Below the pieces are notes generated by a model, which had not been told where the DNA came from, ran no database searches, and saw only the letters and a program-made list of their open reading frames with translations. From Nioella nitratireducens (GTDB taxonomy: Bacteria > Pseudomonadota > Alphaproteobacteria > Rhodobacterales > Rhodobacteraceae), in the NCBI RefSeq assembly GCF_001879715.1, contig NZ_MNBW01000015.1, positions 1-64,000 of the forward strand: a stretch of DNA of 64,000 nt, in the 5' to 3' direction. The position numbers and the translations under genes are program-made. This document shows positions 17,546 to 25,810 of the stretch, piece after piece. How positions within the stretch are numbered: the first letter of the stretch is position 1; each line of letters begins with the position of its first letter.

Positions 17546-19548
17546 TGGATTTCCTCCGGATCGAGTTTTACAAGGGGTGCTTGCCCGGCGATGGTATCGC
17601 CGGCGGCGCAGTAGATTTCGGCCACGATGCCCGCAACCGGGGCGACCAGGCTTTGTAGGAGCTTCATCGCCTCAAGCACCACCAGTGTATCGCCCGCCTC
17701 GACCCGATCGCCGGGCGCGACGCGCAGTTCGACCACTGCACCGGGCATCGGCGCGACAAGCAAATCTGCCCCGCCGGCCTGTCCCGCAGCGCGTTGCAGG
17801 TGCCTGTCCTCCAGCGTTTCAATGGCAAACCCGGCCATACCATCCGGCGTGGATAGAAACACCTGCCAGTGATCTTTCGTGCGGCGCAGGTGGGCGGCGC
17901 GGGTAAAGGGCACGCCGCCGATACGGCCTGTCAGGCGATTGGCGGTCAGGTCGGGCGATTCAACGGCCAAACGGGCGCCGTCGGGCAATACCATCGCCAG
18001 TTGCGTTGCATCGCCCGCCACGCGGGTCGGATCGTCATCGTCCGAGGCCCAATAATGTGCCGCACCCGGCCGACCCGCGGGCGCGGTCAGGCGCCATGCG
18101 CTCAGCGTTTGCCACGGGGTGTTGCCGGTCTTTGGCGCCAGATGCAGATGCAGAGCCAGCGCGGCCAGCGCGCGGCTTTGCGCATCTGGTTTGGGGGGTG
18201 TCCAGCCGTTCGCAAACATCTCGCCAAGCCCGGTGGTGTGATGCCGGATCGCGGCAAAATCGGGATGCATCAACAAGGCGCGCTGAAACGCCAGGTTCAG
18301 CCCCACCCCGCCCACTGCAAAGCCGTCGATCGCAGCCACGCTGTCACGGATCGCCTGTGCCCGGTCTGGGGCATGGATGATCAGCTTGGCCAGCATGGAA
18401 TCGTAGTGATGGCCGACAATTGAGCCTTGCCCGACCCCAGTATCGAGCCGCACGCCCGAGGGCGGTGCCCAAAGCGTGATCGTGCCGGTTTCTGGGCGGT
18501 AGTTTTCAGCCGGGTTTTCGGCGGCGATGCGCACTTCGATGGCGTGGCCTTTGAACCGCACGTCGGATTGCTGGAATGTCAGCGCCTCGCCCCGCGCGAT
18601 GCGCAATTGCCATTCCACCAGATCAATCCCGGTGATCGCCTCGGTCACGGGATGTTCGACCTGAAGGCGGGTGTTCATCTCAAGGAAGTAATAGGCGCGT
18701 CGCTCGGGGTCAAAAAGATACTCAACCGTTCCGACAGAACGGTATCCGATCGCCTGCGCAAGCCGCACGGCGGCGGCGCGCATGTCGTCGCGCAGATCGC
18801 CGGGCAGATCGGGCGCGGGGGCCTCTTCGATCAGCTTCTGGTGATTGCGTTGCAGCGAACAGTCCCGGTCGCCGAGATGCACCAGGTTGCCATGGGTGTC
18901 GCCCAGAACCTGCACCTCGACATGGCGCGCGCGCGAGGCATAGCGTTCCAGGAACACCGCCGGATCGCCGAACGCGCCCTGCGCCTCGGCCCGGGCAGAG
19001 GCGATGGCCTCGGGCGCGGCGGCGATGTCGGTGACAAGCCGCATCCCGCGCCCGCCACCGCCGGCGCTGGCCTTGACCAGGAATGGCGTGCCGAGCGCCT
19101 TGGCCTCTTGCAGCAGGCGCGCGTCCGATTGATCGGAGCCGCGGTAACCGGGCAGCACCGGCACCCCTGCGGCCTCGGCGGCGGCCTTCGCCGCGATCTT
19201 GGACCCCATCTGAGCAATTGCGTCGGGTGCCGGCCCGATAAAGACCAGACCTGCGGCCTCGACCGCTGCCGCAAAATCGGCGTTCTCGGACAGAAAGCCA
19301 TAACCGGGATGCACGGCACCCGCGCCTGTGGCGCGCGCGGCCGCCAGAATGGCCGCGACGTTCAGATAGCTGGCGGCAGCGGCGGCGGGGCCGATGCAGA
19401 CGGCGTGATCGGCCTCGGCCACAATGGGAGCGTCGCGGTCGGCCTCGGAAAAGACCGCAACCGTTTCCAGCCCCAGCTTGCGGCACCCACGCTGGATGCG
19501 CCGGGCGATCTCGCCCCGGTTGGCGATCAGGACGCGGGTGAAACTCAT
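17542..19548 (-). CDS. Acyl-CoA carboxylase alpha subunit (biotin carboxylase + carrier), set 1
   Basis: This 668-residue protein uses ATP and bicarbonate to carboxylate biotin on its own C-terminal domain for the partner carboxyltransferase. The biotin carboxylase part has IANRGEIA, HPGYGFLSEN, the ATP-grasp loop ASAGGGGRGM and EMNTRLQVEHPVTE. A middle region (about 450-590) links to the biotinyl domain with EAMKLL, biotin on about K629. Domain order and length match methylcrotonyl-, geranyl- and propionyl-CoA carboxylase alpha subunits. I start at 19548, where GGAGGG precedes the ATG and the ATG overlaps the upstream TGA. The partner is most likely the carboxyltransferase at 20350-21948. 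Substrate is not determinable by eye. Confidence 0.9.
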   Translation of the reverse strand: MSFTRVLIANRGEIARRIQRGCRKLGLETVAVFSEADRDAPIVAEADHAVCIGPAAAAASYLNVAAILAAARATGAGAVHPGYGFLSENADFAAAVEAAGLVFIGPAPDAIAQMGSKIAAKAAAEAAGVPVLPGYRGSDQSDARLLQEAKALGTPFLVKASAGGGGRGMRLVTDIAAAPEAIASARAEAQGAFGDPAVFLERYASRARHVEVQVLGDTHGNLVHLGDRDCSLQRNHQKLIEEAPAPDLPGDLRDDMRAAAVRLAQAIGYRSVGTVEYLFDPERRAYYFLEMNTRLQVEHPVTEAITGIDLVEWQLRIARGEALTFQQSDVRFKGHAIEVRIAAENPAENYRPETGTITLWAPPSGVRLDTGVGQGSIVGHHYDSMLAKLIIHAPDRAQAIRDSVAAIDGFAVGGVGLNLAFQRALLMHPDFAAIRHHTTGLGEMFANGWTPPKPDAQSRALAALALHLHLAPKTGNTPWQTLSAWRLTAPAGRPGAAHYWASDDDDPTRVAGDATQLAMVLPDGARLAVESPDLTANRLTGRIGGVPFTRAAHLRRTKDHWQVFLSTPDGMAGFAIETLEDRHLQRAAGQAGGADLLVAPMPGAVVELRVAPGDRVEAGDTLVVLEAMKLLQSLVAPVAGIVAEIYCAAGDTIAGQAPLVKLDPEEIQ

Positions 19549-20339
19549 TTCACCCTCCACGAAGGCAAGCTCTTGTTGAGAAAGCTGTTGATGCCTTCAA
19601 TGCCTTCCTCGGTTTCCCAGGCATCGGCCAGACGGTCGGCGGTGTAGATCATGTTGGTTTCCAGATCGTGACTGGCGACATAAGCGATCAGTGCCTTGGT
19701 ATCCGCCACCGCGCCGGGTGCTGCCTGAAGGTGATTGTGCACCACCCTTTCAACGGCGGCATCCAATGCGTCGGCGGTGACGACCTCGGTGAGGAGCCCG
19801 ATCCTTTCAGCGCGCGCGCTGTCGAAGAGCGCGCCCGACAGCATGGTTTCACGCGAGTGCACCTTGCCGATGCGGGCCACAACGTAGGGCGAGATATTGG
19901 CGGGCAGCAGACCCAGTTTCACTTCGGTCAGGCCATAGCGTGCGCCTTGGGCGCCGATGGTATAGTCGCAGACCGAAATCATGCCGACGCCACCGCCATA
20001 TGCCGGCCCATTGATCCGCCCGATCAGGGGCTTTCGCAGCGTGTCCAGTCGGCGCAGCAGATGCGCCAGCGTGGCGCTTTGTTCGACCCGCCCGGCGCGG
20101 GATTTTTCGACGTTTGAGGCGAACCAGTTGAAGTCCCCTCCAGCGCAAAAGCTTTTGCCGGCACCGGTCAGGATCACGATGCGCACCTTGTCATCTGAGG
20201 CCAGATCCTCGACCGCGTGAAAAAGCTCGGCGATCAGATCGCCGTTCAGGGCATTGTGTTTGTCAGGGCGGTTGAGCGTTACCGTGGCAACGCCACGTGC
20301 ATCGGTTTCGACAAGGATGGTTTCATAAGTTGTTGTCAT
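19545..20339 (-). CDS. Enoyl-CoA hydratase/isomerase family protein (crotonase 1)
   Basis: This 264-residue crotonase-fold protein lies between carboxyltransferase and biotin carboxylase, the place of methylglutaconyl-CoA or isohexenylglutaconyl-CoA hydratase genes (LiuC, AtuE) in known pathways. CAGGDF supplies the first oxyanion-hole region and YGGGVGM the second. The first canonical catalytic Glu is replaced by Gly (GGGVGM where crotonase has GGGCEL); the second is present in LTEVKLG. I start at 20339 because the longer frame overlaps the upstream gene heavily. Hydration of a glutaconyl-type CoA after carboxylation is inference. Confidence 0.85.
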   Translation of the reverse strand: MTTTYETILVETDARGVATVTLNRPDKHNALNGDLIAELFHAVEDLASDDKVRIVILTGAGKSFCAGGDFNWFASNVEKSRAGRVEQSATLAHLLRRLDTLRKPLIGRINGPAYGGGVGMISVCDYTIGAQGARYGLTEVKLGLLPANISPYVVARIGKVHSRETMLSGALFDSARAERIGLLTEVVTADALDAAVERVVHNHLQAAPGAVADTKALIAYVASHDLETNMIYTADRLADAWETEEGIEGINSFLNKSLPSWRVK

Positions 20340-20349
20340 GACATCGGCC

Positions 20350-21948
20350 TCACATTCTGAAGACGGGCGTGTGGCGCCCTTTCTCGGGAACCAAAGAGAC
20401 AATGGCCAGACACAGGCCCAGAATATCGCGGGTCTGCCCGGGCTCGATCAGCCCGTCATCCCAGAGCCGCGAAGTGGCGTAATACGGATCGGACTGTTCG
20501 CCATATTGGGCACGCACCTGCGCCTCGATCTGCGCAAGATCAGTCTCCATCCTTTCAGGCTCGCCGCCTTTCTGGCGACGCAGTTCCAGCATCACGTTGC
20601 TCGCGATGTCCGCGGACATGGTGGCCAACTCTGCCGTTGGCCAGGCAAAGAGGAAATTCGGAGCAAATCCGCGGCCGCACATGCCGTAATTGCCCGCGCC
20701 ATAGGATCCGCCAAGCAGGACCGACAGGCGCGGCACCTTGGCGACGGACATGGCATAGACCAGCTTGGCGCTGTTCTTGGCGATGCCGCCGCGCTCCGCC
20801 TCGGTCCCTACCATGAAACCCGCGATGTTGTGCAGGAACAGTAGCGGGATATTGCGCTGATCGCACATCGAGACGAACTGCGCGCCCTTCAGCGAACTGT
20901 CCGACATCAGCGCGCCGTTGTTGGCCAGGATACCGACCCGATAGCCGTGGATCCGCGCGGTGCCGCAAACCAGCGTCTCGCCCCAGCCGGGCTTGAATTC
21001 GCGGAACTCGCCCGCGTCGATCATGCGCAGCAGAACTTCGCGCATGTCATAGGGCTGCTTGCGGTCGGCGCTGATGATGCCGAGCAATTCTGACGGGTCA
21101 TGCGCGGGCGGCGCGGGGGCTGCGTCGGGCTGCATCGGGCGCGATGGACCAAGTTCTGCCACGATGTCGCGCATCAACGCCAGCGCATGGTATTCGTCCT
21201 CGGCCAGATGGTCGGACACGCCCGAGACGCGCGTGTGCATTTCGGCCCCGCCCAGGGTTTCGCCATCGGCCACTTCGTTGATCGCCACCTTAACGATCGA
21301 GGGGCCGCCCAGATGGATGCGCGCGTTGCCGCGCACCATGATGACCTCGTCCGACAGCGCGGGAATATAGGCCCCGCCTGCCGTGCAGCCGCCGAACACG
21401 GCCGAGATCTGCGGCAAGCCGCTGGCCGACATGTTGGTCTGGCGATAGAAGGAATTGCCGAAATGGCGGGCATCGGGAAAGACCCGGTCCTGCTCGGGCA
21501 GATAGGCCCCGCCGCAATCCACCAGATAAAGGCAAGGCAGCCGGTTTTCCGCCGCGATTTCCTGGGCGCGGATGTGCTTTTGCACCGTCTCGTGGTAAAA
21601 AGAGCCGCCCTTGACCGTCGCATCATTGGCGATGATCATGCAGGGTAGGCCATGAACGATGCCGATGCCGGTCACGATCCCCGCACCGGGCACCTCGCCG
21701 CCGTATTGCCCGTAGGCCGCGAGCGACGACAGTTCCAGAAACGCCGTGCCCGGATCCGCCAGCAAGTCGATCCTCTCGCGGACCAGCAGCTTGCCGCGCT
21801 TGCGGTGGCGCTCGACCATATCGGGGCGCCCGCCCGAGGTGGCCTCGGCAATCCGCGCGCGCAGCGTCTCGACCCGCGCGCTTTGCGCCTGGTGATTGCG
21901 TGCGTAGATCTCTGATGCGGTCAGCACTGCTGTTTCAAGGCGCGCCAT
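20350..21948 (-). CDS. Acyl-CoA carboxylase beta subunit (carboxyltransferase), set 1
   Basis: This 532-residue protein has two crotonase-like halves that transfer CO2 from carboxybiotin to an acyl-CoA. N-terminal CoA-binding features: NDATVKGG, FGGCTAGGAYIPALSDE and HLGGPSIV. C-terminal: AGFMVGTEAERGGIAK and GGSYGAGNYGMCGR, the pattern of methylcrotonyl- and geranyl-CoA carboxylases rather than propionyl-CoA carboxylases. It ends in a conserved FRM. It starts 3 bp after the tetR stop and is translated with the alpha subunit two genes downstream. It is the first of three such proteins in the island. Confidence 0.9.
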   Translation of the reverse strand: MARLETAVLTASEIYARNHQAQSARVETLRARIAEATSGGRPDMVERHRKRGKLLVRERIDLLADPGTAFLELSSLAAYGQYGGEVPGAGIVTGIGIVHGLPCMIIANDATVKGGSFYHETVQKHIRAQEIAAENRLPCLYLVDCGGAYLPEQDRVFPDARHFGNSFYRQTNMSASGLPQISAVFGGCTAGGAYIPALSDEVIMVRGNARIHLGGPSIVKVAINEVADGETLGGAEMHTRVSGVSDHLAEDEYHALALMRDIVAELGPSRPMQPDAAPAPPAHDPSELLGIISADRKQPYDMREVLLRMIDAGEFREFKPGWGETLVCGTARIHGYRVGILANNGALMSDSSLKGAQFVSMCDQRNIPLLFLHNIAGFMVGTEAERGGIAKNSAKLVYAMSVAKVPRLSVLLGGSYGAGNYGMCGRGFAPNFLFAWPTAELATMSADIASNVMLELRRQKGGEPERMETDLAQIEAQVRAQYGEQSDPYYATSRLWDDGLIEPGQTRDILGLCLAIVSLVPEKGRHTPVFRM

Positions 21949-21951
21949 GTG

Positions 21952-22581
21952 TCAGGTCTCCTGTCTTTCAAGTATTCCGTTGAGGAACACATCGGCATAG
22001 GTGCGTGACAGCGCCTCTGCGCTGCCGCGGTGCGGATCGAACCATTCCAGCGTGGCGTTCAGCGCACCGATCAACATCAGGCGCAGGCGGCGGATGTCCA
22101 CGTCGCTTTTCAGCGCGCCGTCTGCCTGAAGCCGGGACAACAGGTTGTCCCATTCGGCCTCATAGGCCCGGCGCGTGTGCAGATTGGCATCGCGGACGGA
22201 TTGCGGCACCTGCCCGAAAATGCGCACATTGGCCGAGGAATAATCGCTGACGTCCAGAAGCGCGCGCAGATGCGCCCCGATCGCTGCCCGCAGGATCGCC
22301 TCGGCGCCGGCGCCCTCGGGCAAGGCGGAAACGGCTTGGCGCATGCTCTCGTGAACGACCTGAATGCCTGCATCCAGAACGCCCGCGACGATCTCGTCCT
22401 TGGAGCCGAAATGGTAATATATGCTGCCCGCCTTGATCCCTGCGGCCTCGGCGATTTTTCTGAGTGACACGGACCCATAGCCCTGTTCGCGGAAGAGCCG
22501 CGCCGCAATATCCAGCACGCCATCACGCCCGACCGCCCTCCGGGGGATCTCGTTGAGCTTGCGCGCTGTGGTATTCGCCAT
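21952..22581 (-). CDS. TetR-family transcriptional regulator heading the first operon
   Basis: This 209-residue protein has an N-terminal helix-turn-helix (about 18-64: LDIAARLFREQGYGSVSLRKIA, then GIKAGSIYYHF) and a C-terminal ligand domain, as in FadR/LiuR/AtuR-like regulators that respond to acyl-CoAs. The recognition helix AGSIYYHF is nearly identical to those of both HTH units of the double TetR at 37152. Its gene is first in the operon tetR-carboxyltransferase-crotonase-biotin carboxylase-dehydrogenase. The palindrome at 22609-22622, 27 bp upstream of its ATG, suggests autorepression. Confidence 0.9.
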   Translation of the reverse strand: MANTTARKLNEIPRRAVGRDGVLDIAARLFREQGYGSVSLRKIAEAAGIKAGSIYYHFGSKDEIVAGVLDAGIQVVHESMRQAVSALPEGAGAEAILRAAIGAHLRALLDVSDYSSANVRIFGQVPQSVRDANLHTRRAYEAEWDNLLSRLQADGALKSDVDIRRLRLMLIGALNATLEWFDPHRGSAEALSRTYADVFLNGILERQET

Positions 22582-22608
22582 GGGGTCTCTTTACGGTACA
22601 CTGCCTAA

Positions 22609-22622
22609 CTAACACCTGTTAG
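22609..22622. promoter_or_regulatory. Putative TetR operator upstream of the first operon
   Basis: CTAACACCTGTTAG is a perfect inverted repeat (CTAACA / TGTTAG) in the leader of the tetR gene. It shares its arms with the palindromes at 24857, 32087, 38532 and 47103. Confidence 0.7.
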
Positions 22623-22762
22623 GTGATTGGTGCCGATGAGTCAATCGTCCCGAACGTATTGGATTGGAATTTGTGGCAAATCCCGTCCGGGTAATCGTCA
22701 TACGGCCGCCGGAAATGCCGGTCGCCAGCCAAGGCCCGAATACGTGGTTTGGCTGGCGTGGG

Positions 22763-23593
22763 TCAGATCGTGAAGCCGCCGCCGCAAATGATGTGCTGAC
22801 CCGAAATGAAGTTCGATTCGGGCGTACAGAACAAATAGACCGCACCGGCGGCCTCTTCCGGAGTGCCGACCCGACCCAGCGGAATCATGCGCTCCATCTG
22901 GGACAAGAGATCGGGGTTCACACCAACCTTGATCTCTTTGTCTTCCACCTTGATTGTGCTGTCGCCTTTGGCGCTGCCCTCGGTCAGCCGCGTGCGGATC
23001 GGGCCAAAGGCCACCGCGTTGACATTGACCTTGTAACGGCCCCATTCCTTGGCCATCGTCCGGGTGACACCCAAGATACCGGCCTTTGCGGCGGCATAGT
23101 TGATCTGGCCGGCATTACCGCCGGTCCCCGCGATGGATGAGATATTCACCACCTTGCGGAACACCTCCTGCCCTGCGGCAGCCTCTTCCTTGGCCTTGGC
23201 GCTGATCACCGGCTGGGCGGCGCGCAGAATCCTGAAGGGCGCGGTCAGGTGAACGTCGATGATCGCCTGCCACTGTTCGTCGGTCATCTTCTGAACGACG
23301 CTGTCCCAAGTATAGCCGGCATTGTTCACGATGATGTCCAGCCCGCCAAAGCTGTCCACGCCCGTCTTGATGAAACGTTCGGCGAAACCGTCTTCTGTCA
23401 CGCTGCCGGCGCAGACCACGGCCTCGCCGCCAACCGCACGAATGGCCTCGGCGGTCTCATTGGCCGGGTCGGCATCCAGATCGTTGACCACCACGCGCGC
23501 CCCTTCAGAGGCCAGCTTGAGCGCGATCTCGCGACCGATACCCCGGCCCGAACCGGAAACCAGCGCAACGCGCCCGTCAAGTTTTCCAGTCAT
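22763..23593 (-). CDS. Short-chain dehydrogenase/reductase (FabG-like), SDR 1
   Basis: This 276-residue classical SDR probably interconverts a 3-hydroxyacyl- and 3-oxoacyl-CoA or related substrate with NAD(P). SGSGRGIG is the cofactor loop, NNAG is present, and Ser and YAAAK supply the active site (SSIAGTGGNAGQINYAAAK). A 20-residue insertion around residues 200-225 (KGDSTIKVEDKEIKVG) is longer than in standard FabG. GGGAGGAG precedes the ATG. It lies 24 bp after the thiolase stop, so thiolase and SDR probably form a two-gene operon that would do the last beta-oxidation steps. Confidence 0.85.
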   Translation of the reverse strand: MTGKLDGRVALVSGSGRGIGREIALKLASEGARVVVNDLDADPANETAEAIRAVGGEAVVCAGSVTEDGFAERFIKTGVDSFGGLDIIVNNAGYTWDSVVQKMTDEQWQAIIDVHLTAPFRILRAAQPVISAKAKEEAAAGQEVFRKVVNISSIAGTGGNAGQINYAAAKAGILGVTRTMAKEWGRYKVNVNAVAFGPIRTRLTEGSAKGDSTIKVEDKEIKVGVNPDLLSQMERMIPLGRVGTPEEAAGAVYLFCTPESNFISGQHIICGGGFTI

Positions 23594-23617
23594 GTTTTCT
23601 CCTCCCGATTGGTGCTG

Positions 23618-24802
23618 TCACGCTTTTTCATAGAGCGTGGTCACACAAGCCCCGCCAAGACCCAGATTATGCTGGAGCGCCAGCCGCGCGCCTTCCACCT
23701 GCCGGGCATCTGCCTGCCCGCGCAACTGCTGAACCAGTTCGGTGCATTGCGCCAGGCCGGTCGCCCCCAGCGGATGCCCCTTGGACAACAGCCCGCCCGA
23801 CGGATTGGTCACGAATTTGCCGCCATAGGTGTTGTCGCCGTCATCGACGAATTTTGCCGCATCACCGCGGCGGCAAAGCCCAAGCGCCTCGTAGGTGATC
23901 AGCTCGTTATGGGCGAAACAGTCATGCAGTTCGACCACGTCCACATCCTGAGGGCCGATGCCCGCCGCCTCATAGACCTGATCGGCGGCGCGTTTGGCCA
24001 TCGAATAGCCGACGACCTCGCGCATGTCATGCGCGCCGAAGGTTTCTGGGCCGTCCGTCGTCATGGCCTGAGCGGCAATGCGCACCGAGCTGTCCAGACC
24101 GTGCTTGTCGGCGAAGGCCTTGGAGCACACGATTGCCGCAGCCGCGCCACAGGTCGGTGGGCAAGCCATCAGCTTTGTCATGACGCCGGGCCAGACGACC
24201 TGTGCCGCCATCACTTCTTCCGGCGTCACCTCCTGCCGGAACAGCGCCACCGGGTTCCTGGACGCATGCCGACTGGCTTTGGCGCGGATTTTCGCGAAGG
24301 TTTCCAGCGTAGTGCCGAACTCTTCCATATGCGCTTTGCCCGCGCCGCCGAAATAGCGCAGCGCCAGCGGAATCTCCGTGTTGCCCACCAGCACGTCGGT
24401 CTCGGCGTCGAAGGACGTGAAGGGGCTGACCCGATCGTGGAACATCGCGCCGATTGCGCCAGGCTGCATCTGCTCGAAGCCAAGCGCCAAAGCACATTCC
24501 ACTGCACCGCTTTCAACTGCCTGACGGGCCAGGAACAGGGCCGACGAACCGGTCGAGCAGTTGTTGTTCACATTCAAAACCGGTATCCCGGTCATGCCGA
24601 CGTGATACAAGGCCCGCTGGCCGCTGGTGCTGTCTCCATAGACATATCCCACATAGGCCTGCTGAACCTTGTCATAATCCAGCCCCGCATCGGCAAGCGC
24701 GGCACGGGTGGCCGCAGCAGCCATAACATCATAGCTTTCGGATTTTCCCGGCTTCTGAAATGGGACCATCCCGACGCCGACGACATAGGCTTTGTCTTTC
24801 AT
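23618..24802 (-). CDS. SCP-2-type thiolase
   Basis: This 394-residue thiolase of the SCPx class cleaves 3-oxoacyl-CoAs, in known members often branched or sterol-side-chain ones. The nucleophile Cys lies in NNNCSTGSSAL; HDCFAHNE carries the active-site His region, and SKGHPLGATG and NLGLGGACV close the site. The length matches SCPx thiolase domains without the lipid-transfer part. The start at 24802 follows GGGAGAGAG. The palindrome at 24857 is 55 bp upstream. It is the only thiolase in the island. Confidence 0.88.
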   Translation of the reverse strand: MKDKAYVVGVGMVPFQKPGKSESYDVMAAAATRAALADAGLDYDKVQQAYVGYVYGDSTSGQRALYHVGMTGIPVLNVNNNCSTGSSALFLARQAVESGAVECALALGFEQMQPGAIGAMFHDRVSPFTSFDAETDVLVGNTEIPLALRYFGGAGKAHMEEFGTTLETFAKIRAKASRHASRNPVALFRQEVTPEEVMAAQVVWPGVMTKLMACPPTCGAAAAIVCSKAFADKHGLDSSVRIAAQAMTTDGPETFGAHDMREVVGYSMAKRAADQVYEAAGIGPQDVDVVELHDCFAHNELITYEALGLCRRGDAAKFVDDGDNTYGGKFVTNPSGGLLSKGHPLGATGLAQCTELVQQLRGQADARQVEGARLALQHNLGLGGACVTTLYEKA

Positions 24803-24856
24803 TTCTCTCTCTCCCATGCTTGGCCCGGCCATCGTGAACGGTAAGCCATGTCAATT

Positions 24857-24872
24857 TCTAACACATGTTTGA
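24857..24872. promoter_or_regulatory. Putative TetR operator upstream of the thiolase operon
   Basis: TCTAACACATGTTTGA: the left arm TCTAACA matches the other sites and the right arm has one change (TGTTTGA for TGTTAGA). It lies between the thiolase (minus) and the gamma-carbonic-anhydrase-fold gene (plus). Confidence 0.65.
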
Positions 24873-24938
24873 TTTTAGCGCTCAGCCTTGATAACTGTCA
24901 ACATAGCTAAACCGTGATGTAGGGAGCTTGCGTCACTT

Positions 24939-24954
24939 GCCAACACATGACTGA
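24939..24954. promoter_or_regulatory. Weak operator-like site before the gamma-CA-fold gene
   Basis: GCCAACACATGACTGA resembles the site at 24857 (CAACACATG core, then GATTTT downstream in both) but the arms no longer pair well. It could serve the divergent gene at 25081 or be a degenerate copy. Confidence 0.35.
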
Positions 24955-25080
24955 TTTTCCTGACCGCGCGTTCCGCAAGCCAGCACCATTCAGGCGTTCG
25001 GGTCCCGGCATGACTGTCGATAAACGTCTGACGTCTGGTTCCGGTAACCAGTGGTACCCAACCCACCAAAAGGAGAGATA

Positions 25081-25692
25081 ATGGCGTATTGTTACGAATT
25101 CAAAGGGTTCGTGCCCGTTGTGCCCGAGGATACATATGTCCATCCTCAGGCGGTTCTGATCGGAAATGTCATCCTGGGTCATGGATGCTATATCGGACCC
25201 GGAGCAAGCCTGCGGGGCGACTTCGGCAGGATCGTGATTGGCGACGGGGCCAATGTGCAGGACAATTGTATCATCCATTCCTTTCCCGGTCGCGACGCGA
25301 TCGTTGAATCCGACGGTCATATCGGCCACGGCGCGATCCTGCACGGTTGCACAGTGGGTCGGAACGCCCTGGTCGGGATGAATGCCGTCATCATGGATGG
25401 CGTAGAGCTTGGTGCGGAATCAATCGTCGGCGCGCAGGCGTTCGTGCGGGGCGAAACGATGGTTCCACCGCGCTCGATGGTGGTCGGATCGCCGGCAAGG
25501 GTAATCCGCGACGTCACCGAGAAGGAAGTCGCTTGGAAAACACGCGGAACTGCCGAGTATCAGCAACTCGCGCGCGACTGTCTGGCCGGATTGAAGCCCG
25601 TCGAGCCGCTGAAGGCGGTAGAGACCGACAGGCCGCATATGGCCGCCTCCGACGTCGTATCCATTCAGGAGGCGCGGCAGAAGCCATCCTGA
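25081..25692 (+). CDS. Gamma-carbonic-anhydrase-fold protein (PaaY/CaiE-like)
   Basis: This 203-residue left-handed beta-helix protein (residues ~15-150) has hexapeptide repeats such as [11 protein letters not shown] and [18 protein letters not shown]. Three His (IIHS and the two in [12 protein letters not shown]) would bind metal at trimer interfaces. PaaY relatives are thioesterases that rescue CoA from dead-end thioesters; CaiE is linked to carnitine metabolism. In this context a thioesterase or a bicarbonate-supplying role for the three carboxylases are both possible; neither is proven. AAAGGAGAG precedes the ATG at 25081. The last ~30 residues are variable. Confidence 0.8.
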   Translation: MAYCYEFKGFVPVVPEDTYVHPQAVLIGNVILGHGCYIGPGASLRGDFGRIVIGDGANVQDNCIIHSFPGRDAIVESDGHIGHGAILHGCTVGRNALVGMNAVIMDGVELGAESIVGAQAFVRGETMVPPRSMVVGSPARVIRDVTEKEVAWKTRGTAEYQQLARDCLAGLKPVEPLKAVETDRPHMAASDVVSIQEARQKPS

Positions 25693-25719
25693 CCTGTCCG
25701 GCAAACCGGACAGGTCAGG
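25688..25719. terminator. Bidirectional terminator between convergent genes
   Basis: CCTGACCTGTCCGG (25688-25701) and CCGGACAGGTCAGG (25706-25719) form a perfect 14-bp stem around a CAAA loop. It overlaps the stop of the gamma-CA-fold gene and faces the end of the carboxyltransferase gene at 25811, so it may stop transcription from both sides. It has no long T tail. Confidence 0.75.
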
Positions 25720-25810
25720 GTTCCCGCGTGCCTCAAAAGCCCCCGTTGGCATCGCCTTGACGCGGGACGGCAACTCCGTAATCCAGTGTGCCGCCCTGCC
25801 CTTCAAGCCG

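Noticed and set aside
17542-21948. A plain leucine (Liu) operon with methylcrotonyl-CoA carboxylase
   Set aside because: The gene order is partly similar, but the isovaleryl-type dehydrogenases and HMG-CoA lyase are far away with other carboxylases, so a simple Liu call is not supported.
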